A DNA stretch of 64,000 bases from Colwellia psychrerythraea (GTDB lineage Bacteria; Pseudomonadota; Gammaproteobacteria; Enterobacterales; Alteromonadaceae), in the NCBI GenBank assembly GCA_002163005.1, contig MAAF01000076.1:25643-89642 (forward strand). Direction: 5' to 3'. This document shows, piece by piece, positions 35,664 through 44,640 of this stretch. Under the pieces are notes generated by a model, which worked only from the letters and a program-made list of their open reading frames with translations, searched no databases and was not told the origin of the DNA. The stretch's first letter is position 1. The number at the start of each line of letters is the position of its first letter. Both the position numbers and the translations under genes were made by a program.

Positions 35664-35930
35664 TATACCAATTCCAATAAGTTTCTTCCCACTCAGCGAG
35701 AGTTAAAAGGCTTAGAGGCAAGGCATTGATTGTAGATAATGGTTTTTCCCTTATCAAAATCAATAACGCAGCATGTAAGCCTTTTAAACTCGCCCTTCGG
35801 GAGCTTTCCAGCGACTCGATAACCGCATAGAATTTCTTTCATATAGAGTGACTATATGCAAAAAAATTCTATTTGTTCTCAAACCGCTGGTAAGCTCTGA
35901 GTGGGAACTAACTTAATGGACTTGGTATTA
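35664..35930. repeat. Dispersed structured element, copy B (267 bp)
   Basis: Terminal inverted repeats: about 33 bp starting TATACCAATTCCAATAAG at 35664, mirrored at the right end by TTAATGGACTTGGTATT with about five mismatches. Stem 1 is perfect: TTAAAAGGCTTA (35703-35714) with 35776-35787, enclosing GGCAAGGCATTGATTG and AAATCAATAACGCAGCAT. Linker CTCGCCCTTCGGGAGC follows. Stem 2 pairs AGCTTTCCAGCG (35802-35813) with CGCTGGTAAGCT (35885-35896); inside are ATAGAATTT/AAATTCTAT and CATATAG-AGTGA-CTATATG (35840-35858). The right end is 5 bp from the DUF6776 stop. With the erpA promoter it accounts for the whole 445-bp gap. Confidence 0.88.
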
Positions 35931-35934
35931 AGCG

Positions 35935-36654
35935 CTATTGATTGATTTGCCAAGAGACACTTTTTTCTTTCTTGGCATACTTTTGCCAACGCGATTTAGT
36001 CAAAATTGCTGAAACTAAGACGTTTTCAGGCGTAAAGTTAGGGGGTAAGGTAAATTCACCATTAATAATCTGAAAATATTGAAAACTAAATTTAAGATCT
36101 TTTTTGTTCAGCTTTGCTACTTCTGCCAGCTTAAGTTTTACTGGTTTGCCACTTTCTTGACCTTCAAAGACTAATTCAATATAACCTTTACTATAACGAC
36201 GTTTTAATTGCTGCTGCACTAAAGTGACTTGAAAATGATATTGATTGGGGATCTTGCCTGCTACTATATTGACATTTTCAACGAATAAACCTGCGGCTTC
36301 TTTTTCAGGTGCCATTATTTTTTCGTAGAAGGCCAATTGCTTTTTCACTTCAAATTTCTGTTCAGCGGCTTCTTTTAGTAACTCTTGCGCCTTTATATTG
36401 GCAAGTTGCTCGACCGTTAGTTCAACTTCTAAGGTGTGAATTCGCGCTATGTTTTCTTCTTGTTGCTGATAAAGCTGTTCCAGCCTAAGCTTTTGTTGCT
36501 CAAGGTTGGTCACTTGAAAGTGGTGATAATAATTACCCACACGGTAGCCGGTAAATAAACAAAGACTTATCACTGTTATTAAAAACAAAGCCGATTTAAA
36601 TGTACCTAAGCGCTCAATAACAACACCAAGATTTATTTTTGCTAACCATTTCAT
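35935..36654 (-). CDS. DUF6776-like membrane-anchored coiled-coil protein
   Basis: 239 aa from the ATG at 36654; an in-frame ATG at 36729 would add 25 residues and overlap the start of the divergent ClC gene. One membrane helix (about 20-38, SALFLITVISLCLFTGYRVG) is followed by a coiled coil (about 50-115, LEQQKLRLEQLYQQQEEN and EVELTVEQLANIKAQELLKE). A beta-rich C-terminal domain begins GLFVENVNIVAGKIPNQYHF. The layout resembles the DUF6776 family of gammaproteobacteria; function unknown. Neither start has a clear ribosome-binding site. Confidence 0.65.
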   Translation of the reverse strand: MKWLAKINLGVVIERLGTFKSALFLITVISLCLFTGYRVGNYYHHFQVTNLEQQKLRLEQLYQQQEENIARIHTLEVELTVEQLANIKAQELLKEAAEQKFEVKKQLAFYEKIMAPEKEAAGLFVENVNIVAGKIPNQYHFQVTLVQQQLKRRYSKGYIELVFEGQESGKPVKLKLAEVAKLNKKDLKFSFQYFQIINGEFTLPPNFTPENVLVSAILTKSRWQKYAKKEKSVSWQINQ

Positions 36655-36677
36655 TTGTAAAGTATTATAATCCCGTA

Positions 36678-38402
36678 ATGATAATATCAATCGCAACAAT
36701 AAGAAAACACTTAGCTTTGCCAAAAACATCTTGGCAAATATGCTTACTTGCCATTATTGGTGGCGCCGCTTCAGCCTTATTAGTGGTGCTATTTACCCTA
36801 ACTATTGAAGAAATTCAACGGCTCTACTTAATTAAGCGCGACAACTATAACAGTTTAGATGAGGTAAGTCGTTTTCATTTACCTATCATCGGCTCACTTA
36901 TTATCCTATTAATGGCTTGGTTCACTGGTTATCAATACATACGTACTGGCATCCCCTTTGTTCTGCATCGGTTAAAAGTAGCTCATGGTATTATCCCCTT
37001 TAAAAATACCTTAAATCAATTCTGGGGTAGTGCAGTAGCCTTAGCTTCTGGTTTTTCTGTTGGCCGTGAAGGGCCCGCAGTACATCTTGGCGCAGCTTGC
37101 AGTAGTTATTTAGGTAGCGTACTAAAACTACCCTATAACAGTGTTCGTACTTTATGTGCTTGCGGCATAGCAGCCGGTATTGCCGCAACATTTAATACCC
37201 CTATAGCCGCGGTTATTTTTGTTATGGAAGTGGTCATGCGAGAATACAAAGCTCATGTTTTTGTACCTGTGATGCTCGCTTCAATTGTTGGCTCTTTGAT
37301 TACCCGCAGTGTTTTTGGCACCAGTCATAATTTTCAACATTTTAATACCATAGCGCTTGAACAACAGCATTATTTCTCTTTAGTGTTATTAGCGATAGTC
37401 TTAGGGATTTTGGCGGCTGCATTTAATAAGTACCTGGTTGTAATAATTAAAAAAAGTGTTAAATACCACATAGTACCGCGCTTAATGCTTGCTGCGCTTA
37501 TTACTGGCACGCTAGGTTATTTAGTCCCTGGTGCTATGGGCACAGGCACAAGTGCAATTGATATTTCCTTAACTAACAATCTACCGTTAGGTTTTCTGTT
37601 CAGCTTACTTATTGCTAAATTATTAATGACAATGTTCGCCCTAGGTTTAGGTATTCCTGGTGGCATTATTGGGCCGACCATAAGTATTGGTGCTATTACT
37701 GGCGCTCTTGTTGGGGCTATTGTTATACAAGTATTGCCCGGAGAGCAGGTAGGCAGTGACTTTATTTTAATGGGCATGGCTGGTTTTATGGCTGCCAGTT
37801 TAAATGCACCTCTTGCCACCCTGCTTGCTGTGGTTGAGCTATCAGGTCAACTGGAGCTAGTTGTTCCTGGCATGATCGTTATTACCATTGCAAGCATTGT
37901 ATCGAGACAGCTTTGTAAAAATGAATCTATCTTCATCATGCAATTAGATGCGCAAAACTTGCTCTACCGCAAACCTCCGGTTGAAGAATCATTGCAAAAT
38001 ATTGGCGCTTTGGCGGTAATGAAAGATAATTTGTTGATTTTAGAACAAGCAAGTCCTCGTACCATCATCGGAGAACTCCTCAATAGTCATGAGTCGCAAT
38101 TAATCATTAACAAGGAACCGACTAGCCAAACTGATAAGCTAACTAATTATTATTGGGCGCAATTAGATGCAGAAATCGTTGATGATGAAGGTGAGGATAT
38201 CGAACATAATCTCGCTAAAAAACTAATACTGCACAAACTCATTCCACTGAGCCATCAAGTCACTTTAGCAGAGGCTTATTTGGCACTAGTAGAGCAGCGT
38301 TCAGGCGCTGTATATATTTACCATAAAGATATCAATGACTGCATTGGATTGGTGACTTTTGAACAACTTAGAATTTACTTATTAGAAGGAAAACTCAATT
38401 AA
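36678..38402 (+). CDS. ClC-family chloride channel/transporter
   Basis: 574 aa from the ATG at 36678 (only a TTG lies upstream in frame). The anion-path motifs are RTGIPFVLHR (GSGIP-like), GREGPAVHLGA with the gating glutamate, and GLGIPGGIIGPTISIGA. GAMGTGTSAIDISL and NAPLATLLAVVELSGQLE follow. About 140 residues past the membrane part form a cytosolic tail that could hold degenerate CBS-like modules. Electrogenic Cl-/H+ exchange or Cl- conduction cannot be told apart here. Start codons of this gene and the DUF6776 gene are only 23 bp apart. The stop overlaps the hemJ-like start (TAATG). Confidence 0.9.
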   Translation: MIISIATIRKHLALPKTSWQICLLAIIGGAASALLVVLFTLTIEEIQRLYLIKRDNYNSLDEVSRFHLPIIGSLIILLMAWFTGYQYIRTGIPFVLHRLKVAHGIIPFKNTLNQFWGSAVALASGFSVGREGPAVHLGAACSSYLGSVLKLPYNSVRTLCACGIAAGIAATFNTPIAAVIFVMEVVMREYKAHVFVPVMLASIVGSLITRSVFGTSHNFQHFNTIALEQQHYFSLVLLAIVLGILAAAFNKYLVVIIKKSVKYHIVPRLMLAALITGTLGYLVPGAMGTGTSAIDISLTNNLPLGFLFSLLIAKLLMTMFALGLGIPGGIIGPTISIGAITGALVGAIVIQVLPGEQVGSDFILMGMAGFMAASLNAPLATLLAVVELSGQLELVVPGMIVITIASIVSRQLCKNESIFIMQLDAQNLLYRKPPVEESLQNIGALAVMKDNLLILEQASPRTIIGELLNSHESQLIINKEPTSQTDKLTNYYWAQLDAEIVDDEGEDIEHNLAKKLILHKLIPLSHQVTLAEAYLALVEQRSGAVYIYHKDINDCIGLVTFEQLRIYLLEGKLN

Positions 38403-38848
38403 TGAGCACGTTTTTAATCAACAATATCCTCTGGCTTAAAGCATTTCATGTCTTTTTCATGGTGGCTTGGTTTGCTGGTATATTTTATTTGCCGCGTTTA
38501 TTTGTTAACCATGCCGAAACCAAGTCTAATGAGGTAGCTCAGCAACTTAAAGGTATGGAAAAACGTTTACTCTATTTTGTCACTCCTTTTGCCATTTTCA
38601 CTTTATTGTTCGGTGTAACAATAATATATGCCTATGGGTATGACTGGTTTGTTACGGCAAAATGGCTACATATCAAGTTAAGCTTAGTGATAGTGCTCTT
38701 TGCTTATCATGGGTATTGTTTTAGGTTAGTTAGCACCTTTGCACACGATAAAAACATGCGTTCAGGCCGCTTCTATCGAATATTCAATGAAATTCCCGTT
38801 CTCATTTTGTTGGCTGTTATTATCTTAGCTTACGTTAAGCCAATGTAA
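38402..38848 (+). CDS. hemJ: HemJ-like protoporphyrinogen oxidase / CopD-family membrane protein
   Basis: 148 aa with four predicted helices. The conserved starts WLKAFHVFFMVAWFAGIFYLPRLFV and WLHIKLSLVIVLFAYHGYC match the UPF0093/HemJ family, including its conserved His (about 16) and Lys (about 91). HemJ oxidises protoporphyrinogen IX to protoporphyrin IX late in heme synthesis. Translationally coupled to the ClC gene (TAATG overlap); hemL, an early enzyme of the same pathway, lies 3.8 kb downstream. Family call firm; activity inferred. Confidence 0.85.
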   Translation: MSTFLINNILWLKAFHVFFMVAWFAGIFYLPRLFVNHAETKSNEVAQQLKGMEKRLLYFVTPFAIFTLLFGVTIIYAYGYDWFVTAKWLHIKLSLVIVLFAYHGYCFRLVSTFAHDKNMRSGRFYRIFNEIPVLILLAVIILAYVKPM

Positions 38849-38886
38849 TTATAGATTATTTAGGAATTGTAAAGGTAAGATAACTT

Positions 38887-39237
38887 ATGTGGTATTTATA
38901 TTTGGGTTACGTGATAATACAGTTTTATGCTATTGCTGATGTCTTCTCAAGAAACTCCCTTGCAGCAAGTGCTGTAGTTTTCTCAATTGCAGTATTTTTT
39001 ATTTGGTCCTTTATACCTATGCTGGGTTATGTTTTAGCCAAAGCGCTTGGAGCAAAAGGACATGCAAAAAAGTTACCCTTGCTTCTCTGCGGTGTGATCA
39101 TTGCTTTGAGTGAAAATGCCTTAACTTACTTCAATTTAATCGCAGAAAAACAATATAATATTGGTACTGCAATAGTGTTTATATTGTGCTTTTTTATCGC
39201 CTACCTACCATTAAATAAGCAAGAAACTGTAAGCTAG
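38887..39237 (+). CDS. Small four-helix membrane protein, function unknown
   Basis: 116 aa with about four hydrophobic helices (around 4-24, 26-50, 60-80 and 90-110) and few charged residues between. I do not recognise the family. It follows the hemJ-like gene by 38 bp on the same strand; AAGGTAAGA precedes the ATG, so it may be the third gene of that operon. No motif suggests a function. Confidence 0.6.
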   Translation: MWYLYLGYVIIQFYAIADVFSRNSLAASAVVFSIAVFFIWSFIPMLGYVLAKALGAKGHAKKLPLLLCGVIIALSENALTYFNLIAEKQYNIGTAIVFILCFFIAYLPLNKQETVS

Positions 39238-39371
39238 TAGCAAAACATATCGTTCTTTTTAGATAGCTTCATTTTTCAAGCTTTACCGTTATAATTAAGG
39301 TAATACCAATTAAACTAACTAAGTAATCTTTTTAAATAGTCTAAATCGCCAATCTTAGTGTATTGAGAAAC

Positions 39372-41480
39372 ATGTTAATAAAATACTTTTTATTCGCTGT
39401 GTTAGCGATTTCAACCTTGTTGTCCTTCGCAAACGCAACGGACCAATCTCCCCTGCTTTTAGCAAAACCTAAAATTGTCGGTGGCGAACTTGCTGCTCAA
39501 GGTGATTGGCCTTGGATGTCTGCATTGGTTTTTACTTATAGTGATGCAAATAGCGCTTTAGACGTTGCTGGCACTCAATACCAGAGTGAACCGTTTTCAT
39601 ATTCTCCTTCAGGTCAAGCGAGTGCCACTATGGTTGATTGTGGTCTTGGTGATGATTTATGTCATTTAGCTGAAAATAAAATATGTTTAATTGCCCGTGG
39701 CGAAATAGACTTCTCGGTCAAAGCGGTGAATTGCCAAGCCGCCGGTGGTATCGGTGCGATTATCTATAACAATATTTCAGGGGTTATCAGTGGCACCTTA
39801 GGTGAAGGTTTTATTGGCAATATTCCAGTAATTGCCATTAGCCAAAATGATGGTGCTATTTTACTTGATAAACTCGATAGCATTGCCACAATTAATTTAT
39901 CCGTGAAACAAGATCTCACACAAAGCGCTAGCTGTGGAGCAAGCTTTATCGGAGAGAAGTGGGTACTTACCGCTGCTCATTGTGTTGAAGATGCCAATAT
40001 TGAGTTTTTAAAAGTGAATATTGGCGAATATGATTTAAGTAACGGCGCTAGTAATGCTAAAGCGATCAAACGTATTTATATCCATCCCGAGTACGATGAA
40101 GGCAGTACCTTTAATAATGATATCGCACTGATTGAGTTAGTAGAGTCGAGTGACCAAACGGCGGTTAAACTACTCGATTACAATACCAGCAAACAATTAG
40201 CGATTGCTAATAGTCCCGCAACGGTTATCGGCTGGGGGAACGTAAATGCTTACGGTCCAAATGACGAACCTCCTGTAAATAGTCAACCCAATCAATTACG
40301 CCAAGTTGAGCTTTATTTATTAAGCAATGAAGAATGCAAAGACCAATTAGCCCAAGCTTATAGCGATTTAAATAATACCACTTATTCATCAAATCAAGTG
40401 GGTATTACCAATAGCATGATTTGTGCTGCATTTTCAGGTGGCGTTCAAAAAGGTTCATGTCAAGGTGATAGTGGAGGACCTTTATTAGTAAATACCAATG
40501 AAGGTTGGCAACAAATAGGTATCGTTAGCTTCGGTGTTGGTTGTGCTAATGAAGCTTTTCCAGATGTTTATGCTCGCGTAGGAAGTTTTACTGCTTGGAT
40601 TAATAACATCACCCAAGGCATTGCTATTGAGTCAAGTTATGACTTTGCTTTAACGCCACAAAATAAAGCGCAAACAACACCACTAACCGTTACCAATAAT
40701 ACTAATCTGATCGCTAATTTAAGCTTCACGCTATTAGCTGATAACACAAGCAGCAATGGCTTTAGTTTGAATACCGATAATTGCACCCAATTATCAGCAA
40801 AGCAAAGTTGTCAAATTCAAGTTGATTTTGATGCCAAAACCCTAGGAAAGCATAAAGTACGGATTGTCATTAATAGTAATGATATAAATATCCCAACAAG
40901 CCAAAGTTATCTAAGTGCTGAAGCTATCGCTGCCAGCAACAATATCAATACTCAGTTATCAAATGGCTCTTCCGAATTACGCTGGTTTAGTGGCGGTGAC
41001 CAGCCCTGGCTACTCGATAATACCGAACCAGCAATAATGAGTGGCGCCATTGGAGAAGATCAACAAAGTGCAGTTATACTGACATTTTCTGGTGCAGGCA
41101 CCTTATCATTTGATTGGTCCGTTTCTTCTGAAAAAAATATCGATAACCCTGATGAATCTTTTGGTATTTTATACTTAATCATTGATGACGAACCAATCAA
41201 ATTCATCTCCGGAGAAGTAGCTTACGCTAAGGTAATCATCGATGATTTAGCTGTAGGGGAACATCAAGTAACTTGGTTATATAAGAAAGACGGTGGTACA
41301 AATGAAGGAACCGATAAAGCGTCTTTAAAGAATGTTATTTTCACTCCGACGGTTACAGCACTTCCATCCCCCCTACCTTCTCCGTCTACAAGCACGAAAG
41401 ACAGTAAATCAAGTGGTGGTAGTGCAGCTTTTATTTTACTTATATTTAGCTTATTAACGCTTAGATATCGACGAATCTAA
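39372..41480 (+). CDS. Secreted trypsin-fold serine protease with inserted PA domain and GlyGly-CTERM tail
   Basis: 702 aa from the ATG at 39372 (a TTG nine bases upstream is possible). A signal peptide is followed by the activation site KIVGGELAAQGDWPWM at about 34. Instead of continuing directly, a PA-like domain (about 80-170, ENKICLIARGEIDFSVKAVNC ... GNIPVIAISQNDG) interrupts the fold. It resumes at CGASFIGEKWVLTAAHC. Catalytic His203, Asp250 (NNDIALIEL) and Ser367 (GDSGGP) are intact. The residue equivalent to trypsin Asp189 is Gly (GSCQGDSGG), so tryptic specificity is unlikely. The C-terminus SSGGSAAFILLIFSLLTLRYRR is a GlyGly-CTERM tail, the substrate signal of rhombosortase. Confidence 0.9.
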   Translation: MLIKYFLFAVLAISTLLSFANATDQSPLLLAKPKIVGGELAAQGDWPWMSALVFTYSDANSALDVAGTQYQSEPFSYSPSGQASATMVDCGLGDDLCHLAENKICLIARGEIDFSVKAVNCQAAGGIGAIIYNNISGVISGTLGEGFIGNIPVIAISQNDGAILLDKLDSIATINLSVKQDLTQSASCGASFIGEKWVLTAAHCVEDANIEFLKVNIGEYDLSNGASNAKAIKRIYIHPEYDEGSTFNNDIALIELVESSDQTAVKLLDYNTSKQLAIANSPATVIGWGNVNAYGPNDEPPVNSQPNQLRQVELYLLSNEECKDQLAQAYSDLNNTTYSSNQVGITNSMICAAFSGGVQKGSCQGDSGGPLLVNTNEGWQQIGIVSFGVGCANEAFPDVYARVGSFTAWINNITQGIAIESSYDFALTPQNKAQTTPLTVTNNTNLIANLSFTLLADNTSSNGFSLNTDNCTQLSAKQSCQIQVDFDAKTLGKHKVRIVINSNDINIPTSQSYLSAEAIAASNNINTQLSNGSSELRWFSGGDQPWLLDNTEPAIMSGAIGEDQQSAVILTFSGAGTLSFDWSVSSEKNIDNPDESFGILYLIIDDEPIKFISGEVAYAKVIIDDLAVGEHQVTWLYKKDGGTNEGTDKASLKNVIFTPTVTALPSPLPSPSTSTKDSKSSGGSAAFILLIFSLLTLRYRRI

Positions 41481-41485
41481 GCGTT
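41456..41485 (+). repeat. Perfect 10-bp inverted repeat over the protease stop codon
   Basis: AACGCTTAGA (41456-41465) and TCTAAGCGTT (41476-41485) flank a 10-base loop; the stop codon TAA (41478-41480) lies within the right arm. Confidence 0.6.
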
Positions 41486-41492
41486 AGCTCAT

Positions 41493-41531
41493 AAATATAA
41501 AAAGGCAGCATTATATGTCTTTTTATATTTT
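41493..41531 (+). terminator. Intrinsic terminator of the protease gene
   Basis: AAATATAAAAAG-G-CA (from 41493) pairs with TG-T-CTTTTTATATTT (to about 41530) around ATTATA. The T-rich right arm ends the transcript upstream of the pyrB promoter. Confidence 0.65.
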
Positions 41532-41569
41532 AACCTTACCTTTGAAGACAGTTAAAATCCCCTTTAGCA

Positions 41570-41612
41570 TTCGCAAAGTAACCGTTTTATGCTATATTCT
41601 TGGCAAATTTTT
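41570..41612 (+). promoter_or_regulatory. pyrB promoter with T-run at the predicted start site
   Basis: TTCGCA (41570-41575), a 17-bp spacer and TATATT (41593-41598) preceded by an extended-10 TGC. The predicted start (about 41605-41607) reads AAATTTTT. In E. coli pyrBI the AATTT start permits UTP-dependent reiterative transcription that lowers expression when UTP is high. A similar control is suggested here; the pattern is seen, the mechanism inferred. Confidence 0.5.
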
Positions 41613-41636
41613 CTCCTTTCAATGTAATAAATCAAG

Positions 41637-42650
41637 ATGATGAAATTTCAAGGTAACCATATTCTCTCGGTATCACAATTTGACCGTGAAGCTATCGCAA
41701 AGATCCTACAAGTTTCTGCGCAAATGGCGCCTTATGCGTCTCGAAAAAAACGTTGCCACGTACTTGATGGCGCAATATTAAGTAATTTATTTTTTGAACC
41801 AAGTACACGTACCCGAGTCAGCTTTGGTACAGCATTTAATTTGCTGGGCGGTTTTGTACGCGAGACTGTTGGCCAAGAAAACTCATCACTTAGTAAGGGC
41901 GAATCCTTATTTGATACTGCCCAAGTGATCAGTGGCTACTCTGATGTCATTGCTATGCGTCACCCACAAATGCACTCGGTAGAGCAGTTTGCTCAAGGTA
42001 GTTCAGTTCCTGTCATCAACGGTGGCGATGGCGCCAATGAACACCCCACTCAAGCGTTACTTGACCTGTTTACTATTCAGTCTGAAATGATGCATTTTAA
42101 CAAAGGCTTAGATGACTTAAATATTGTTTTGATGGGCGATTTAAAACACGGTCGTACCGTACATTCATTATCAAAACTACTAAGCCTCTATGATAATGTA
42201 AAAGTCACTATGGTTGCGCCAAAAGCGCTACAAATGCCTGATAGCGTTATTTCAACATTAAGCGACGCTGGTCATGAGGTTGTTTTGACTGAGACTATGG
42301 TGGGTAATTTATCTGCAGACGTAATTTATCAAACAAGAATTCAACAAGAACGCTTTGCCAGCAAAGATGAAGCAGAGTTATATCGCGGACATTTCAGTTT
42401 AAATAAGAGTGTTTATCAGAAATATTGCCAAGAAAACACGGTAATTATGCACCCTTTACCACGCGACTCTCGCCCCGAAGCTAATGAACTTGATACTGAC
42501 CTTAACGACTTAGACAACTTAGCTATCTTTAGGCAAGCACAAAATGGTGTTTTAGTGCGAATGGCATTATTTGCCTTAACGTTAGGTGTTGAAGATCAAT
42601 TAACCGATTATGAAAAACCAGTAAACTGGTTCACAAATAAAAACGCCTAA
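41637..42650 (+). CDS. pyrB: Aspartate carbamoyltransferase catalytic chain
   Basis: Condenses carbamoyl phosphate with aspartate in de novo pyrimidine synthesis. 337 aa, a little longer than E. coli PyrB (311). The carbamoyl-phosphate loop FFEPSTRTRVSFGTAF is intact, as are the catalytic-site segments MRHPQ and HPTQALLDLFTI and the C-terminal HPLPRDSRPEANELD. No pyrI regulatory chain gene follows. The ATG pair at 41637/41640 leaves one-codon uncertainty. Monocistronic under its own promoter. Confidence 0.96.
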   Translation: MMKFQGNHILSVSQFDREAIAKILQVSAQMAPYASRKKRCHVLDGAILSNLFFEPSTRTRVSFGTAFNLLGGFVRETVGQENSSLSKGESLFDTAQVISGYSDVIAMRHPQMHSVEQFAQGSSVPVINGGDGANEHPTQALLDLFTIQSEMMHFNKGLDDLNIVLMGDLKHGRTVHSLSKLLSLYDNVKVTMVAPKALQMPDSVISTLSDAGHEVVLTETMVGNLSADVIYQTRIQQERFASKDEAELYRGHFSLNKSVYQKYCQENTVIMHPLPRDSRPEANELDTDLNDLDNLAIFRQAQNGVLVRMALFALTLGVEDQLTDYEKPVNWFTNKNA

Positions 42651-42692
42651 TGGCAACATTCCTTATTAGAAACGATTTTAGAAGAAACAATT

Positions 42693-43976
42693 ATGAATAA
42701 ATCAGAACAGTTATTTGAACAAGCTCAAAAGATTATCCCTGGCGGCGTTAACTCTCCAGTTCGTGCTTTCAATGGCGTTGGTGGTACTCCTTGCTTTATA
42801 AAGCGTGCTCAAGGCGCTTATATTTATGACGCTGATGATAATGCTTACATCGACTACGTTGGTTCTTGGGGACCTATGATTTTAGGCCACAACCATCCAG
42901 CAATTCTTGAAGCTGTTATTACTACCGCTAAAAATGGTTTAAGTTTTGGTGCACCAACCGAAGTTGAAATTACCATGGCTGAAAAGGTACGTGAGTTAGT
43001 ACCCTCAATGGAATCTTTGCGCATGGTTAGCTCTGGCACAGAAGCTACTATGAGCGCAATTCGTTTAGCGCGTGGTTATACTGGCCGCGATAAGATATTA
43101 AAATTTGAAGGTTGTTACCACGGTCATGCCGACGCTTTGTTAGTTAAAGCTGGTTCTGGTGCATTAACATTGGGCGTACCAAATTCACCTGGTATTCCTG
43201 AAGATTTTGCTAAACATACCCTTACCGTTAGCTACAATAATATCGAAGAAGTGAAAGAAATTTTCGCAAAATATGCCGATGAAATAGCCTGTATTATCGT
43301 TGAACCTGTTGCGGGTAACATGAACTGCATCCCTCCTGTTGAAGGTTTTCTTGAAGGTTTACGCCAAGTCTGTGACCAATACAGTAGCGTATTAATTTTT
43401 GATGAAGTAATGACTGGTTTTCGTGTTGCACTAGGTGGCGCTCAAGCTCACTATAATATTAAACCTGACTTAACTACTTTAGGTAAAGTCATTGGTGGCG
43501 GTATGCCTGTTGGCGCGTTCGGTGGCAAACAAGAGATCATGGATTATATCGCTCCTGTTGGTCCTGTTTATCAAGCAGGTACTTTATCAGGTAACCCAAT
43601 TGCTATGGCCGCAGGTTTAGCTTCATTGACTGAATTAGCTCAAGGAAATAAACACCAACAACTTACTGCTGCGACAGAGAAGTTAGCCATGGGCTTAAAA
43701 GCCGCCGCTGAACGTAATGGTATTAGTTTAAGTGTTAACTACGTTGGCGCCATGTTTGGATTTTTCTTTACTGAAGATAAAAACCCTATTACTACCTATG
43801 AGCAAGCGACCCAATGTGATGGAGAAATGTTCAAGCGCTTCTTCCATTTGATGCTTGATGAAGGCGTATATTTAGCCCCGTCATCTTATGAAACTGGCTT
43901 TTTATCAACATCACATACCGATGACATTATTGAAAAAACGTTAGTTGCTGCCGATAAGTGTTTCGCTCAGTTGTAA
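42693..43976 (+). CDS. hemL: Glutamate-1-semialdehyde 2,1-aminomutase
   Basis: Converts glutamate-1-semialdehyde to 5-aminolevulinate in the C5 route to tetrapyrroles, cytosolic and PLP-dependent. 427 aa, full length. Conserved: [62 protein letters not shown] in sections, [16 protein letters not shown], and the PLP-lysine in [35 protein letters not shown] follows. Single gene, ended by a hairpin terminator. Confidence 0.97.
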   Translation: MNKSEQLFEQAQKIIPGGVNSPVRAFNGVGGTPCFIKRAQGAYIYDADDNAYIDYVGSWGPMILGHNHPAILEAVITTAKNGLSFGAPTEVEITMAEKVRELVPSMESLRMVSSGTEATMSAIRLARGYTGRDKILKFEGCYHGHADALLVKAGSGALTLGVPNSPGIPEDFAKHTLTVSYNNIEEVKEIFAKYADEIACIIVEPVAGNMNCIPPVEGFLEGLRQVCDQYSSVLIFDEVMTGFRVALGGAQAHYNIKPDLTTLGKVIGGGMPVGAFGGKQEIMDYIAPVGPVYQAGTLSGNPIAMAAGLASLTELAQGNKHQQLTAATEKLAMGLKAAAERNGISLSVNYVGAMFGFFFTEDKNPITTYEQATQCDGEMFKRFFHLMLDEGVYLAPSSYETGFLSTSHTDDIIEKTLVAADKCFAQL

Positions 43977-44012
43977 CAAGATAACGATAAACATGAATCG
44001 ATAGTCTATATC

Positions 44013-44034
44013 TATACCCGCTCCACTTGAATAT
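44013..44034. repeat. Solo terminal repeat of the copy-A type
   Basis: TATACCCGCTCCACTTGAATAT matches the ends of copy A nearly base for base (TATACCAGCTCCACTTGAAT at its right end, read inverted). A GGTATA at 44099-44104 could be the opposite tip, giving a 92-bp deletion derivative that encloses the hemL terminator. It lies 36 bp past the hemL stop. Confidence 0.6.
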
Positions 44035-44073
44035 AAAAAACGCTGCACGTAGTAATACTGGCAGCGTTTTTTA
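44035..44073 (+). terminator. Intrinsic terminator of hemL
   Basis: AAAAAACGCTGC (44035-44046) pairs with GCAGCGTTTTTT (44061-44072), followed by ATC. Strong GC core and T-run. It directly abuts the solo repeat tip. Confidence 0.85.
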
Positions 44074-44128
44074 TCTCTTTTTTAATCTCATAGCAACCGG
44101 TATAAGAGAATGATCACTATTGAGTTAT

Positions 44129-44533
44129 TTAGCCAATATTCAATGCTTCACTACTTAACTCAGCATGTAACCAATCTAAGCCTTCTTGCCAACCTAAATT
44201 GAGACCATCAAATACTTTCAAGTTCCAACCATCACGTTGACGTATGGCACTAATTTCCCCAACCGATTTTTTGCTTTCATTATCATAAGTAACGACAGCA
44301 ATTGCCGCTAAGTTGTGATGCGAAGCCACGCTAAGCTTGGCCTCAAATGAAAAATCATATTGATTTATTTTATTAATCAGCAGAGCAAAATTATTCGAAA
44401 ATATGTTAGTCAAAAAATCATCGTACTCTTCAGACATTTCTAGAGATATGACAACATCTTGACCGACAATAACTTCGGCAATATGCTCAGTTAAAACATT
44501 AATTTTTGCAAAACTAAGTTGGTATTTCTGCAT
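44129..44533 (-). CDS. Hypothetical protein, possibly SpoIIAA/STAS-like
   Basis: 134 aa, acidic, no signal peptide or membrane helix. The pattern of an early beta hairpin, EEYDDFLTNIFSNNFALLINKINQYDFSFEAKLSVASHHNLAAIAVVTYD (read as separate elements), and a C-terminal helix starting WQEGLDWLHAEL loosely resembles SpoIIAA-like STAS proteins that bind lipids or partners. The likeness is weak and I do not assign a function. Monocistronic, convergent with hemL. Confidence 0.6.
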   Translation of the reverse strand: MQKYQLSFAKINVLTEHIAEVIVGQDVVISLEMSEEYDDFLTNIFSNNFALLINKINQYDFSFEAKLSVASHHNLAAIAVVTYDNESKKSVGEISAIRQRDGWNLKVFDGLNLGWQEGLDWLHAELSSEALNIG

Positions 44534-44640
44534 AACGTCCTGCCCACATATTTTTTGTACTTAGAACAACAATACTAGACCTATATTTTAAACTTAACAA
44601 ACATGTGTTTGAATCTTATTCTCTGTTTCTATCTATAAAT

